A DNA stretch of 64,000 nucleotides from Planctomycetota bacterium (GTDB lineage Bacteria; Planctomycetota; UBA8108; UBA1146), in assembly GCA_014240375.1 (NCBI GenBank), contig JAAZXB010000010.1:56139-120138 (forward strand). Direction: 5' to 3'. Made by a program: the position numbers and the translations under genes. The notes under the pieces were generated by a model. It ran no database searches. It saw nothing but the letters and a program-made list of their open reading frames with translations, and was not told the DNA's origin. Within the stretch, counting starts at the first letter, position 1. Each line of letters starts with the position of its first letter. Shown piece by piece: positions 16,946-26,618 of this stretch.

Positions 16946-17443
16946 GTGGTCATCTGGATCATCGACGGCAATAACCTGATTCATTCAGATCCCCGTCTTC
17001 GCCAGCGGATGGTGGAGAGTGGTCTCGAATCCGCCCGAAAATTACTGGACCACGATCTGAGCAGGCTTCGATCTTCCGATGAACTGTTTCATGTTGTTTA
17101 CGATGGCGGGACTTCGACCCGAAATCGGGGCGGGGTATCCACATCAATCGCACAGCATGGAACGTCGGCAGACGACAGGATCCTCGCCATGGCGAGGAAA
17201 AAAAGCGGTCAGGGAAAACTGATAGTGGTGACCGACGACCACTCCGATATCGGGGCGCGCCTCGGAGGAGCGGGGATCGAGTGGATGGTCTGCTCTGAAT
17301 TCCGAAGCACCGTGATGAGACTCGGAACCGGGCGAAGTAAGTCTGCAGTGGACGACTCCTCGGATAAACCTCCTCCTCCTCGTAGCAAGAATCAGATCGA
17401 TCACTGGCTCAAAGAGTTCGGAGTGACCGGAGAAGAAGAATGA
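16946..17443 (+). CDS. NYN/YacP-like PIN-fold ribonuclease-like protein
   Basis: About 165 residues. The N-terminal IIDGNNLIHSD matches the first acidic motif of NYN-domain nucleases; further aspartates follow in YDGGTS, SADDRI and VTDDHSD, which fit the metal-binding acidic set of PIN-like folds (YacP/Rae1 type). Such proteins cut RNA, often linked to the ribosome. I use the GTG at 16946, five bases after GGGGGGAG; another in-frame GTG lies at 16940. The C-terminus is a proline-rich linker and a short helix. Its stop overlaps the CYTH gene start by four bases. Confidence 0.78.
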   Translation: MVIWIIDGNNLIHSDPRLRQRMVESGLESARKLLDHDLSRLRSSDELFHVVYDGGTSTRNRGGVSTSIAQHGTSADDRILAMARKKSGQGKLIVVTDDHSDIGARLGGAGIEWMVCSEFRSTVMRLGTGRSKSAVDDSSDKPPPPRSKNQIDHWLKEFGVTGEEE

Positions 17444-18045
17444 GCTTCCGGGAACTGGAACTGAAGCTGGCCATCGATAGCGCTCTCGACTACCAGAGAT
17501 TGTGCGAGGCGTTGCCAGGATTCGAGGAGGAGAAGAACCAAAGAAATATCTACTTCGACGATCAACGGCAACTGGCTGCCCGGAGGATGATGTTGAGACT
17601 TCGGATCGAGCCGCCCTCGGCATGGCTCACGCTCAAGATCGCGAGTTCTCGGCGAGAAGGAGTGTTTGATAGCGAGGAGATCGAGGAGGCGGTGGCGCTA
17701 GATCTTGCGCTGGCGTTGGAAGCGGAGTCACGAGCGATCTTGCGCATCGATGCGGCAGTCGTCGAAGAATCGAGAACTCGTTGTGAGAGTCCGCTGCAAA
17801 ATCTTTTGGAATGGGGCCGTGTAGAGAATCGGCGCCGCTGCTATCGAGTCGCCCCCGGCCTACGGGTGGAGATGGACGAAACAAGATTTCCAGATGGAGT
17901 GCTGCGCTGGGAAGTGGAGGTGGAGGGGGATACACCAGCTCTTGCGAGAGAGTTCCTCGACCGGATCTCCAGGGAGGTGGGGGTGACGCTCCAGGCCCAA
18001 ACCCAGACCAAATCTCAGTTCCTGGCGGAAAATTTGCGGACCTGA
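17440..18045 (+). CDS. CYTH domain protein
   Basis: 201 residues of the CYTH (CyaB/thiamine triphosphatase) fold. The signature ELELKL (ExExK) is at residues 6-11, followed by the tunnel-lining pattern of alternating charged strands: LRLRIE, WLTLK, and later RCYRV, RVEMDETRF and WEVEVEG. These proteins hydrolyse or bind triphosphates with divalent metal. The substrate (inorganic triphosphate, thiamine triphosphate or other) cannot be inferred. The ATGA overlap with the upstream NYN gene indicates translational coupling. It ends convergent to the adenosyltransferase gene with a short repeat in the gap. Confidence 0.82.
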   Translation: MSFRELELKLAIDSALDYQRLCEALPGFEEEKNQRNIYFDDQRQLAARRMMLRLRIEPPSAWLTLKIASSRREGVFDSEEIEEAVALDLALALEAESRAILRIDAAVVEESRTRCESPLQNLLEWGRVENRRRCYRVAPGLRVEMDETRFPDGVLRWEVEVEGDTPALAREFLDRISREVGVTLQAQTQTKSQFLAENLRT

Positions 18046-18080
18046 TCCGAGAGCCGTGCGTCTTGTACTTTGCGCATGGA

Positions 18081-18108
18081 GTTCAGAGGTCGAGGTTCAG
18101 AGGTCGAG
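18081..18108. repeat. 14-bp direct repeat at 3' end of adenosyltransferase gene
   Basis: GTTCAGAGGTCGAG occurs twice in tandem in the gap between convergent genes, and the second copy covers the stop codon of the minus-strand adenosyltransferase gene. It is one of several 12-16 bp tandem repeats found at gene ends in this window. Confidence 0.85.
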
Positions 18109-18675
18109 GATCGATTTCCACGGAGTATCTTGGTGACCGAGAGCGAGATTGGCTCCCCGGGCATGCAAGAAGAGCAGGTCTGAAATCCGGTTCAGCGCCA
18201 CCACGGCACTCTTTCCTTCTCCCGTCGATCCTGAAAACTCAACCGTGCGTCGTTCCGCTCGCCGACAGGTGGTCCGGGCCCTGTGGAGTTGTGCTCCGAT
18301 CGGATCCCCACCGGGGAGAATGAACTCTTTCAGCGGAGGGAGGTCCGCCTCCCAGCGATGGATCCAATCGGTCAATCGGTCGACATGTGGCTGACCAATC
18401 CGGGGACTGGCCCCGCCCTTCAACCCGCAGTCCTGCTGGGCCAGGTCAGCACCCATCGAAAAGAGCATCGACTGGATTTCTCGCAACTGGGGATCCAGTG
18501 CCGGAGGAATCGAGGCCTTGGAAGCCGCCAGCATTGAAAGACACACTCCGAGATCCGAGTTCAGTTCATCGACGGCGCCGTAAGCTTCGATTCTGGGATG
18601 GCACTTCTGAAGGCGGTCAGATCCGAGGATACCCGTGTCTCCCAGGTCACCATCGCCGGTCGTTATCGAGTTCAT
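18097..18675 (-). CDS. pduO: PduO-type ATP:cob(I)alamin adenosyltransferase
   Basis: 192 residues with the family hallmarks: TTGDGDLGDTG at the N-terminus (usual form TKTGDxGxT), RIEAYGAVDELNSDLG, FILPGG in the middle, and the RxxCRRAER helix. It transfers the adenosyl group of ATP to cob(I)alamin, making adenosylcobalamin. I start at ATG 18675 with AAGGGG eight bases upstream; a longer frame to 18765 runs inside the neighbouring gene and adds Arg/Trp-rich sequence. The product is the cofactor of the class II ribonucleotide reductase encoded at 21518-25018, so the proximity is functionally sensible. Confidence 0.93.
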   Translation of the reverse strand: MNSITTGDGDLGDTGILGSDRLQKCHPRIEAYGAVDELNSDLGVCLSMLAASKASIPPALDPQLREIQSMLFSMGADLAQQDCGLKGGASPRIGQPHVDRLTDWIHRWEADLPPLKEFILPGGDPIGAQLHRARTTCRRAERRTVEFSGSTGEGKSAVVALNRISDLLFLHARGANLALGHQDTPWKSILDL

Positions 18676-18689
18676 GTCGTGAGCCCCTT

Positions 18690-19505
18690 CTAAAGAACGA
18701 TCGCTGCGGCGCCGAATCGATCTCCGCCAGATTCCACCACTCCATGCTCCAGCAGATGACCACACTGGCGTTCTCTTTCGATGGCGTGAGCCGTGGCCAG
18801 TACCAATGGCGTGGAGTTCTGGAGGCCGGTTTCGACGACCTGCTCCCAGAGACGATCCAGTTCCGGTTCGAGTAGATGCTTCAGTATCCTGGCGTCTTCG
18901 CGGATCTGCATCGGCACTTGCTGCTGCGAGTCTTGATTCTCTCTGGCGAAGAGGGTGCAGGAGGCAAGAAGGAAGCAGCCGTACTCAAACTTCAACTGTC
19001 GACCCAGCTCTTTACCTACCACCATGGGATCGAAATCGATCGTTCTTTCTGCCGGCACTTCGACCGGGACGATGCGGCAGCCGGGTACCAGCACCTGTGC
19101 GAGTAACGGCCCGATCCTGTGCAGCGTCGGAAGTGAGTTCTCATCTTCCCCGTTGGGAATGATGTCGACATCTCCAGGCCAGAAGGAAGCAATCCTGGCG
19201 GCGAGGCGTTCATCTATGGGCGAATCACCCAGGGTGGTGGTCAGGCTCCCCATCGCACGGATTCTCGGAATCGTACCCGTTCCAGTGGCGACCAGTACCA
19301 GGGTTCTGGGACGAGAGCGCAGTATTGCAGTATGAAGTGTTCTGGCCAGTAGGCGTGCGCCGTCGAGGCACTCGGTTCCCGGCACGATGGCGGTACAGAT
19401 CCCCTGGGGGATCACCTCTGGAATGATCCAGTTGGAAACCATCGCCTCGGTCGCCTTGGCGACCTCTTCACGTTCCCGGGTCGGATCAGTGACCGGGCGC
19501 TTCAT
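18690..19505 (-). CDS. divergent MEMO-family protein (AmmeMemoRadiSam B-like) lacking the usual metal histidines
   Basis: 271 residues. The order of segments follows the MEMO fold: TAIVPG near residue 39 where the family has [17 protein letters not shown] where the family has the GPxHxxxG loop, a [11 protein letters not shown] segment matching the TPLGxVxVD strand, [14 protein letters not shown] where the family reads EHSLEVQLPFL, and RIVPVEV for the conserved IVPI strand. The histidines expected in the first three sites are absent here, so classical metal binding seems lost. The gene overlaps mqnC by four bases. The assignment rests on pattern order only and is moderate; a function in menaquinone synthesis is not shown. 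Confidence 0.55.
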   Translation of the reverse strand: MKRPVTDPTREREEVAKATEAMVSNWIIPEVIPQGICTAIVPGTECLDGARLLARTLHTAILRSRPRTLVLVATGTGTIPRIRAMGSLTTTLGDSPIDERLAARIASFWPGDVDIIPNGEDENSLPTLHRIGPLLAQVLVPGCRIVPVEVPAERTIDFDPMVVGKELGRQLKFEYGCFLLASCTLFARENQDSQQQVPMQIREDARILKHLLEPELDRLWEQVVETGLQNSTPLVLATAHAIERERQCGHLLEHGVVESGGDRFGAAAIVL

Positions 19506-20668
19506 CCGTTCTTCTCCGAGAAAGCGGTCGGAGCGATTCGAGACTTCAGTCTTTTATAGCCGGCATTTCTCAGCCCAGGTTGAAACCCGGCCTGGATGAT
19601 GGTGTCCCGTAATAGTTTCTCAGTTGCCGTGTGATCCGCTCCTGCTGCCGAAATGACATTCTCCTCGATCATCACCGATCCCAGATCATTGGCTCCTCGT
19701 TGCAGACCCATGCGCCCCTCTTCGAGACCAACGGTGAGCCAGGAGACCTGCAGATTTGCAATGTTATCGAGGAAGATGCGAGACACCGCCAGCCACCGAG
19801 AGTATTCCCGTGCCGGAACTCGCTCGCTGATCTTTCGTCCCAGTGGTGTGTTATCCGGCTGGAAGGTCCACGGGATGAAGGAGATGAAACCGTTGGTTTG
19901 ATCCTGCAGCTGTCGAATCCTCTCCAGATGCTCAGCCCGCATCCAGAGATCTTCACCGAGACCAATCATCATGGTGGCGGTGGTCGGAATTTCGAGTCGA
20001 TGTGCAGTGGCACTCACATCGAGCCAGTCGTCGGTGCCACAGGATGATCTTCTACGCTTGCGAATCGCGTCGACGAGAATCTCTCCACCACCGCCAGGAA
20101 TCGAATCGAGTCCGGCATCTTTCAGTTCACGGAGAATCGTTTCGCAGTCGAGACCGGTCACCGATGTGAGGGCGTGAATCTCGGTGGGGGAGAAGCAATG
20201 GAGGTAGAACTCGGGATGCCGATCCTTGATGCTCCGTAGCATGTCGGTGTACCAGGAAAAGGGAAGATCGGGATGAAGACCACCCTGCATCAGGGTCCCG
20301 CTGCCCCCGAGGTCGATGGTTTCATCGACCTTTTGATGGATCTCATCGAGGCTCAGCACGTAGCCCTCGGGATCTCCTGGCTTGCGGTAGAAGGCACAGA
20401 AGGAGCACACCGAGGTGCAAACGTTGCTGTAGTTGATGTTTCGGTCGACGACATAGGTGACCACGGAGTCCGGGTGCCACTTTTCGCGAATCGAGTTGGC
20501 GGTCCGGAAGAGGGAGTCTTCATCGGCGTGGAGAGCCAGTGCCAGTGCATCGGCGGATGAAATCCTCTCGCCCGCCAGTGCAGCGGAGAGGATGACCTCG
20601 CAGGACTCGGCGCTGTCGCAAGACGCGACCAGGCCTGGATTGGCTGCTGAACCTGAATCGTGACTCAA
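19502..20668 (-). CDS. mqnC: cyclic dehypoxanthinyl futalosine synthase
   Basis: A 388-residue radical SAM enzyme of the futalosine menaquinone pathway. The cluster motif CTSVCSFC is near residues 82-89, preceded by the MqnC-type [10 protein letters not shown] and followed by CAFYRKPG. Further matches are [22 protein letters not shown] and [15 protein letters not shown]. The enzyme cyclises dehypoxanthine futalosine. The start is TTG at 20668 with AAGGGG upstream, the best start available. It shows that the host makes menaquinone by the futalosine route; the other mqn genes are not in the window. Confidence 0.95.
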   Translation of the reverse strand: MSHDSGSAANPGLVASCDSAESCEVILSAALAGERISSADALALALHADEDSLFRTANSIREKWHPDSVVTYVVDRNINYSNVCTSVCSFCAFYRKPGDPEGYVLSLDEIHQKVDETIDLGGSGTLMQGGLHPDLPFSWYTDMLRSIKDRHPEFYLHCFSPTEIHALTSVTGLDCETILRELKDAGLDSIPGGGGEILVDAIRKRRRSSCGTDDWLDVSATAHRLEIPTTATMMIGLGEDLWMRAEHLERIRQLQDQTNGFISFIPWTFQPDNTPLGRKISERVPAREYSRWLAVSRIFLDNIANLQVSWLTVGLEEGRMGLQRGANDLGSVMIEENVISAAGADHTATEKLLRDTIIQAGFQPGLRNAGYKRLKSRIAPTAFSEKNG

Positions 20669-20789
20669 CCGAGATCCCCTTCACTTTTGGCCCTGATCGT
20701 GATGACGCAGCGGGCACCGGTTGGCATCGTAATGCCCTACCAGCGTTCATGCCACTGCTCATGCCCCTGCTGGTGGTCGCTACTTCGGG

Positions 20790-21371
20790 TCACATCCTCG
20801 GCGGATTGATGCCGGTCTGGCCCTGGTATTTCCCACCACGATCGCGGTAGGAAGTCTCGCACTCCTCGTCACTCTCGAAGAAGAGAACCTGCGCGAGGCC
20901 CTCATTGGCGTAAACCCGGGCGGGCAGGGGAGTGGTATTGGAGATCTCGAGGGTTACATGACCCTCCCACTCCGGCTCGAAGGGAGTGACATTCACGATG
21001 ATTCCGCAGCGGGCATAGGTCGATTTACCGAGGCACACCGTGATGGCGTTTCGGGGGATCCGGAAGTACTCGACACTTCGAGCCAGGGCAAAGGAGTTGG
21101 GTGGGATGATGCAGCAGTCGGTGGTGAAATCGACAAATGAACGGCTGTCAAAGCACTTTGGATCGACCACGGATCCATGAACATTGGTGAACACCTTGAA
21201 CTCGTTGGAAACTCTCAGGTCATATCCGTAGGAGGAAATTCCGTAGGAAATGACGCGTTCCTGTTCTCCGTTTTCGTTGGTTCTCTCACGCACCTGGGTG
21301 GGGGAAAAGGGTTCAATCATGCCGTGCTCTACGGCCATTCTTCGAATCCAGCGGTCTGACTTGACTGACAT
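20790..21371 (-). CDS. dcd: dCTP deaminase
   Basis: 193 residues, the usual Dcd length. Motifs include [43 protein letters not shown] and the C-terminal [15 protein letters not shown], which closes over the nucleotide. It deaminates dCTP to dUTP on the path to dTMP. The ATG at 21371 has GGAGGTG upstream; an open frame extends to 21596 but is not supported. It sits between nrdJ and mqnC on the same strand, consistent with grouping two deoxynucleotide enzymes. Confidence 0.96.
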   Translation of the reverse strand: MSVKSDRWIRRMAVEHGMIEPFSPTQVRERTNENGEQERVISYGISSYGYDLRVSNEFKVFTNVHGSVVDPKCFDSRSFVDFTTDCCIIPPNSFALARSVEYFRIPRNAITVCLGKSTYARCGIIVNVTPFEPEWEGHVTLEISNTTPLPARVYANEGLAQVLFFESDEECETSYRDRGGKYQGQTGINPPRM

Positions 21372-21517
21372 CGAGCACCTCCAACTATCATCTTTCAGCG
21401 ATGGGGTTGATACCGGAAATAGTGAGCGTCCTGTTTCGAGCGAGTTGGAGCGCTGGGCCGCTGCTGATCGGTCAGACAGCAGCGGCCCAGCACTCTCTTC
21501 GTCCATCTCTGGTGGAT

Positions 21518-24500
21518 TCAAGAGCAGCCGGTAGTGGCTCCACATGAATCGCATCGGAGGCAAGTTCCGTTTCGGACCATCGTGAGTATCCCGCATTCAC
21601 GACACGGGTCTCCGGTGTAGCCCTTTGCTCGAGAGACTTCGCGATTGGACAGTGTTGCGGTCGTGGAGGAGGCCTGCTCGACCTTGCCAGATGTATTCTT
21701 GGGTTTGGTGGTGGGGCTGGATTGGCTGGAGCCCTGGAACGAGCCAGAGGCATCTCCGGAAACGGTCACTTCTTCTTCATCCGTGTATTCGGGATGAGAG
21801 GAGGTACCGATCGCGCTGAATCGGAGATCATCTTCCTGGACCTGAGCCAGATCATTTCGACCCAGGTAGTTGATGGCCAGTTCTCGGAAGATGTAATCGA
21901 GAACACTGGTCGACATCTTGATCTTGCGGTTGCCGGACACGATCCCGTTCGGTTCGAACCGGGTGAAGGTGAACGCTTCGACAAACTCTTCCAGTGGAAC
22001 TCCGTGTTGGAGCCCGAGAGAGAGGCAGATGGCAAAGTTGTTCATCAGGCTGCGGAAGGCTGCACCTTCCTTGTGCATGTCGAGGAAGATCTCTCCGAGA
22101 GTACCGTCGTCGTACTCACCGGTACGGAGATAGACCTTGTGCCCCCCGACGATCGCCTTCTGGGTGTACCCACTGCGGCGATCTGGAAGTCTCCGTCTCC
22201 GAGCGAGGTATCGGTATACGACCTTTTCGACACCTTCAGGCATGGTGCTCGGCACATCGGGGAGTTCTTCCTCCTCCAGCTCTTCGCCCCAGGAGGAGAG
22301 TGGTTGAGACAATTTGCTCCCATCCCGATAGAGAGCCACAGCCTTCAGCATCGACTTCCAACCGAGATTGTAAGAACTACTGACCTCTTCGATGGTCGCA
22401 TCCATCGGCATGTTGATGGTCTTGGAAATGGCGCCAGAGATGAAAGGCTGAGCCGCAGCCATCATCAGGATGTGAGCGTCGGAGCGGATGAAGCGCTTGC
22501 CGAGGCGACCGCAACGGTTGGCGCAATCGAAGATGGGAAGGTGCTGCTCCTCGAGGTGAGGAGCACCTTCGATGGTCATCGTGCCACAGACGAACTGATT
22601 GGCGGCCTGAATCTGTGCCGCACTGAATCCGATCGCTTGCAGTGGATTGACCGCCCACATCTCCAGTTCTTTACCACTGAGGCCGAGAGTTTTCTGTGCG
22701 TATCCTTCACCGAGCAAGTAGTCATTGAAGGCATATTGCAGGTCGAAAGCGCTGCCGAGGGAAGTTTCAATCTTGGCGATGGAAGCCTCGTCAAACCCGA
22801 CCTTTCGCAAGGCGTCATGGTCAATCTCGGGAGCGCCTCTCAAGGTGCCATGACCGACGGCGTAGTGAACGATGTCCTGGATCTTCGAGTTCGAATACCC
22901 CAGGTTCTGTAGGGCCGGCGGCATGCTCTGGTTGATGATCTTGAAGTACCCGCCACCAGCGAGTTTCTTGAACTTCACCAGGGCAAAGTCCGGTTCGATT
23001 CCGGTGGTGTCACAATCCATCACCAGGCCGATGGTTCCAGTCGGGGCGATCACTGTCGATTGGGCATTTCGGTAGCCGTATTTTTGTCCAGAATCGAGGG
23101 CTCGGTCCCAGCACTCGCGCGCGGACTCGATCAGGTCGCTCGGACAAATCTTGTCATCGAGGGGAAACGGCAACACCGAGAGTCCCTCGTAGTCGGTATC
23201 GGGTGCATTGAATGCGGCTTTTCTGTGATTGCGAATCACTCGCAGCATTCCTTCGCGGTTGCGGTCGAAGGCAGGGAATGGACCCAGTTCCCTGGCCATC
23301 TCTGCACTGGTGGCATAGGACTCGCCGGTGAGGATCGCCGTGATGGCTCCACAGATGCTGCGCCCGATCTCGCTGTCGTAGGCGATTCCCATCCGCATCA
23401 GGACGGTGCCGAGGTTGGCGTATCCCAGACCCAGAGTTCGGTACTCGTAGGACCTGCGGGCGATCTCTTCGCTGGGGAAGGATGCCATCAACACACTGAT
23501 CTCGAGCACGATGGTCCAGATCCTGGTGGCATGGCGGAAGGACTCGATGTCTACATTGCCATCCTCGTCGAGGAATTTTACCAGATTCAACGAGGCGAGA
23601 TTGCAGGCGGTGTCGTCGAGGAACATGTACTCGGAACAGGGATTGGAAGCGTTGATTCGACCGTCCTGAGGGCAGGTGTGCCACTCATTGATGGTGGTAT
23701 CGAACTGGATTCCAGGATCTGCGCAGGACCATGCGGAGTGTGTGATGTCATCCCACAATTGTTTGGCAGATATGCTCTTGAAGACTTCCCCATCGGTGCG
23801 CTGGATCAGGTTCCAGTCCTCATCGTTTTCGAGGGCTTCGAAGAAAGCATTGGGAACGCGGACGCTGTTGTTGGCGTTCTGGCCGCTAACAGTCTGGTAG
23901 GCCTTGCTCTCCCAGCCCGTATCGAACTCTTCGAATTCGATGGCGACAATTCCCTGCGCTGCCAGTTGAAGAATGCGCTGGATCGATGGCTCAGGCACCG
24001 ATTGCTTTCTGGCATCACGAAGCGCAGTGGCGAGCTGGCCGTTGCTTTTCGGGTCAGTGTTGGTGACCCGAGATTCTGCAGTTCCCTGATGACAACTGGC
24101 CAGCACCTGTTGCAGGTGGCGGGCACAGAGTTGAGATCCGGCGACCAGTGCGGCGACCTTTTGCTCCTCGCGCATCTTCCAGGTCACGAAATCTTCGATA
24201 TCGGGGTGATCGAGGTCGAGGCAAACCATCTTGGCTGCACGGCGGGTGGTTCCTCCCGACTTGATGGCACCTGCTGCAGCATCACCGATCTTGAGGAACG
24301 ACATCAGCCCCGAGGATTTCCCTCCGCCAGAGAGCGGTTCTCCTTCTCCTCGAAGTGAGGAGAAGTTGGAACCGGTTCCCGATCCGTACTTGAAGAGGCG
24401 TGCTTCGCGGGTCCAGAGATCCATGATGCCGCCCTCGCCGACCAGGTCATCCTTGACACTCTGGATGAAGCAAGCGTGAGGTTGCGGCCGTTGATAGGCG

Positions 24501-25018
24501 CTGGTCGCGGCGGTGACTTCTCCGCTGCTCGGGTCGACATACTGGTGACCCTGCGCCGGTCCATCAATTCCGTAGGCCCAGTGCAATCCTGTGTTGAACC
24601 ACTGAGGAGAATTGGGTGCGCACATCTGAGCTGCGAGCATGTAACAGAGTTCGTCATGAAAGGAGCGTGCATCTTCAGAAGAATCGAAGTAGCCATTTTC
24701 TAAACCCCAGTGAGTCCAGCATCCGGCCAATCTTCCAAAGGTTTGTCGGCAGTCGACTTCACCTCCGAGGACCGGTTTGCCCTGGTCATCGAGGATCGGC
24801 TCTCCCTGGTCATCGACCTGGGGAACTCCAGCCTTGCGGAAGTACTTCTGTGCGAGGACATCGGTGGCGACTTGTGACCACCCTTCAGGAACCGAGATGT
24901 TGTCCTGATGAAAGACCACCGTGCCATCCGGATTACGAATCTCGGATTGACGTTTGGTGATCTTGAAACTGGCGTATGGACTTTCTTCACTGTTGGTGTA
25001 CCGGCGGTCAATTTTCAA
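21518..25018 (-). CDS. nrdJ: adenosylcobalamin-dependent class II ribonucleotide reductase
   Basis: A 1166-residue enzyme reducing ribonucleotides with a B12-generated thiyl radical, with no need of oxygen. The catalytic NxCxE motif appears as NPCSE near residue 460. Upstream lie [15 protein letters not shown] and [16 protein letters not shown]; then [14 protein letters not shown] follows in the second half. The C-terminus ends with paired cysteines (DPCRECG and CLRCDSCG) that relay electrons from thioredoxin. The start is TTG at 25018 with GAGGA six bases upstream. The region before it contains several short tandem repeats. I saw no cobalamin riboswitch or clear NrdR box there. Confidence 0.96.
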   Translation of the reverse strand: MKIDRRYTNSEESPYASFKITKRQSEIRNPDGTVVFHQDNISVPEGWSQVATDVLAQKYFRKAGVPQVDDQGEPILDDQGKPVLGGEVDCRQTFGRLAGCWTHWGLENGYFDSSEDARSFHDELCYMLAAQMCAPNSPQWFNTGLHWAYGIDGPAQGHQYVDPSSGEVTAATSAYQRPQPHACFIQSVKDDLVGEGGIMDLWTREARLFKYGSGTGSNFSSLRGEGEPLSGGGKSSGLMSFLKIGDAAAGAIKSGGTTRRAAKMVCLDLDHPDIEDFVTWKMREEQKVAALVAGSQLCARHLQQVLASCHQGTAESRVTNTDPKSNGQLATALRDARKQSVPEPSIQRILQLAAQGIVAIEFEEFDTGWESKAYQTVSGQNANNSVRVPNAFFEALENDEDWNLIQRTDGEVFKSISAKQLWDDITHSAWSCADPGIQFDTTINEWHTCPQDGRINASNPCSEYMFLDDTACNLASLNLVKFLDEDGNVDIESFRHATRIWTIVLEISVLMASFPSEEIARRSYEYRTLGLGYANLGTVLMRMGIAYDSEIGRSICGAITAILTGESYATSAEMARELGPFPAFDRNREGMLRVIRNHRKAAFNAPDTDYEGLSVLPFPLDDKICPSDLIESARECWDRALDSGQKYGYRNAQSTVIAPTGTIGLVMDCDTTGIEPDFALVKFKKLAGGGYFKIINQSMPPALQNLGYSNSKIQDIVHYAVGHGTLRGAPEIDHDALRKVGFDEASIAKIETSLGSAFDLQYAFNDYLLGEGYAQKTLGLSGKELEMWAVNPLQAIGFSAAQIQAANQFVCGTMTIEGAPHLEEQHLPIFDCANRCGRLGKRFIRSDAHILMMAAAQPFISGAISKTINMPMDATIEEVSSSYNLGWKSMLKAVALYRDGSKLSQPLSSWGEELEEEELPDVPSTMPEGVEKVVYRYLARRRRLPDRRSGYTQKAIVGGHKVYLRTGEYDDGTLGEIFLDMHKEGAAFRSLMNNFAICLSLGLQHGVPLEEFVEAFTFTRFEPNGIVSGNRKIKMSTSVLDYIFRELAINYLGRNDLAQVQEDDLRFSAIGTSSHPEYTDEEEVTVSGDASGSFQGSSQSSPTTKPKNTSGKVEQASSTTATLSNREVSRAKGYTGDPCRECGILTMVRNGTCLRCDSCGATTGCS

Positions 25019-25080
25019 CGATGTTCCTCTTTCCCCATTAAACTCTGCTCTAAACTAGCGACACCCTGTTCGAATCGCTG

Positions 25081-25137
25081 CACTGGGTTCGAAGCGCACT
25101 GGGTTCGAACTGCACTGGGTTCGAACTGTTCGAACTG
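25081..25137. repeat. 16-bp tandem repeat upstream of nrdJ (3.5 units)
   Basis: The unit CACTGGGTTCGAACTG occurs at 25081, 25097 and 25113, with a partial fourth. It contains the palindrome GTTCGAAC in its second and third copies. The block lies 63-119 bases upstream of the nrdJ start codon, where regulatory proteins could bind as to iterons. Confidence 0.92.
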
Positions 25138-25206
25138 CGATTTCCAGGGTGACTCCTGCGTAACCCTTGATACTTCTGACAACAACTTTCGCTTCCTGCG
25201 ACTACT

Positions 25207-25251
25207 CTCACTGCGACGGTTCTCACTGCGACGGCTCTCACTGCGACGGCT
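25207..25251. repeat. 15-bp tandem repeat, three units
   Basis: The unit CTCACTGCGACGGTT occurs three times head to tail with one or two base changes. It differs in sequence from the 16-bp block before it and the 13-bp block after it, so the three blocks arose independently. Confidence 0.92.
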
Positions 25252-25335
25252 CTCCGGACAGAATGCCTCATCTGTTCAACGAATCACCGGGTCTGGGCGT
25301 TCCCACACAGAGCCATTTCAGCACGGATCACACGG

Positions 25336-25398
25336 TTCGATCGCCGTATTCGATCGCCGTATTCGATCGACGTGTTCGATCGACGTGTTCGATCGACA
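25336..25398. repeat. 13-bp tandem repeat, nearly five units
   Basis: Two copies of TTCGATCGCCGTA are followed by two of TTCGATCGACGTG and a partial fifth. The unit contains TCGATCGA, a perfect 8-bp palindrome, in the last three copies. The change of two bases shared by consecutive copies fits stepwise duplication. Confidence 0.93.
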
Positions 25399-25804
25399 GG
25401 ATCTGGGTAGAAGTGGAAAAGAGGGGGCTCTTCATCTTCCGCACCTCATCTTGCGATGAGGGGAGCCAGACCCTGACCCCGCAGACTCGAATCAGCGTTG
25501 CCGTTGGGCAACGGGTGAGCGAGGCTGCAGTGCCCGAACCAGTAACTCCAGAACCAGGGAACTTGCGGGTCTCTTTCTTCAGTGGCCGTGCACTGAAGAG
25601 TTTAACCCTTGCCCGATCCTGCACTCTCCATCCCCAGCTACGGAGGACCAGTCGAGCGCTTCGATCGGGGCTTGTTCTTCTCGGTTCAAAGGATGCCAAC
25701 TCCACGCGGACATCCGGAAGATCAATTCCACTCTCGTCTACCTGCAGCAGTGGTGAGGGAAACCCCTCAACCAGGCCCCAGGTTTTCTACCGCAATCCTG
25801 CCGA

Positions 25805-25834
25805 ACGATTCGCCATTCGACGATTCACCGTTCG
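25805..25834. repeat. 15-bp imperfect direct repeat, two units
   Basis: ACGATTCGCCATTCG is followed directly by ACGATTCACCGTTCG (two differences). It belongs to the same class of short tandem repeats seen elsewhere in this window. Confidence 0.7.
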
Positions 25835-26527
25835 ACGCTTTCGCGTGTCTCTCCTCCACCAGTGCTGCACCGATGGCCTCTTCGACACGCCCTCGATTCG
25901 TAACCACTTCCCTTTCAAAACGGATGACGAAGTGGTGTTCATCCCCAATTCTCGTCGAGATCATCCTGAGGATCACCCTCGGGAGTTTTTCGTCGAGAGT
26001 TCCCAACCTGCCCATCGACAATCATCGACGATGGGTACCCCTGAAGAAACCGATTCGTGAACCCTGGAGGAGAACTGATGGAGAACTGATTTCTCCTGAA
26101 CAGGCGCCGGTAATGCACTGGACGCTGCTCTGATTCTCGCCCCTGATCGTCGAATCGGCTCTCCTCGCTGACGCAACTACAGCCCCGAGTTGAGACTCGA
26201 GTCTGAAACCCGAGATGGTCACTCGTGCGACCGATATTTTTGGCGCTTCTGAGCCCTGATCCCGCGCCTCCCGTGCCGCAGCACGACGAATTTTTGCGGG
26301 CGTGGGGCGCACCATATCTAGGGGCGGGGCATCCATCAACGCCCAACTTGTGGCCATCTTGAAGAAAGGCGGGAGTCTGCAGTAGGAGCCATTCCGCCAA
26401 AAAATAGTTCAAATTCTGGGGATAAAAAGGAGTCATGGCGACGCTCGGGAGCGACTCCAGGCGTGCCGCAGGATGCGCTCGCCTGAGGAGACGGGGCAGC
26501 GGCCGAATTTGGCAGAAAATGGGGACC

Positions 26528-26588
26528 CGACCAGGATCCGGGGGGGCAGATCAGTACCTCTTGGCGGGGGAGGTGTGGATCCTGGTCG
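26528..26588. other. 12-bp inverted repeat downstream of the FG-GAP lipoprotein gene
   Basis: CGACCAGGATCC at 26528-26539 is exactly complementary to GGATCCTGGTCG at 26577-26588, with a 37-base spacer. It lies 31 bases after the stop of the minus-strand gene ending at 26619. There is no T run, so it is not a classical terminator; it could stabilise the mRNA 3' end or bind a protein. Confidence 0.55.
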
Positions 26589-26618
26589 AGTGACGGGGGG
26601 TGTGGCTCCCTGTCTGGA

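Larger units (their letters stand above)
25328..26021 (-). pseudogene. possible decayed gene in the spacer (two out-of-phase fragments)
   Basis: On the minus strand a fragment from 26021 reads with normal amino-acid balance (for example RFEREVVTNRGRVEEA) and stops near 25767. Directly after, another frame continues with VEGFPSPLLQVDESGIDL and VRVELASFEPRR down to about 25600. This is what one frameshift in an older gene would leave. There is no supported start codon and no family recognised, so it may be chance. A 15-bp direct repeat at 25805-25834 lies within it. Confidence 0.25.
25019..26618. other. 1.6-kb spacer between nrdJ and the FG-GAP lipoprotein, with several tandem repeats
   Basis: No gene with a ribosome site and family resemblance is visible. 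The first 400 bases hold three different short tandem repeat blocks. The middle (about 25320-26021) has broken frames on the minus strand that read protein-like but are out of phase with each other. Before the lipoprotein gene end there is a 12-bp inverted repeat. Long frames on either strand here are low-complexity or repeat-driven. The region could be a decayed gene plus regulatory sequence of nrdJ. Confidence 0.6.

Noticed and set aside
25081..25137. tRNA gene suggested by GGTTCGAA
   Set aside because: The T-loop-like string is part of a tandem repeat; no cloverleaf can be drawn.
25081..25398. CRISPR-like array
   Set aside because: Units are 13-16 bp, directly adjacent, with no spacers, and differ between blocks; no cas genes.
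25019..25400. Cobalamin riboswitch or NrdR boxes before nrdJ
   Set aside because: No B12-box-like core or NrdR palindrome could be found by eye on the minus strand.
25167..26060. 297-codon plus-strand frame in the spacer upstream of nrdJ
   Set aside because: Its start is made of tandem repeats (HCDGS units), it lacks a ribosome site, and the rest is Ser/Arg/Thr-rich without family resemblance.
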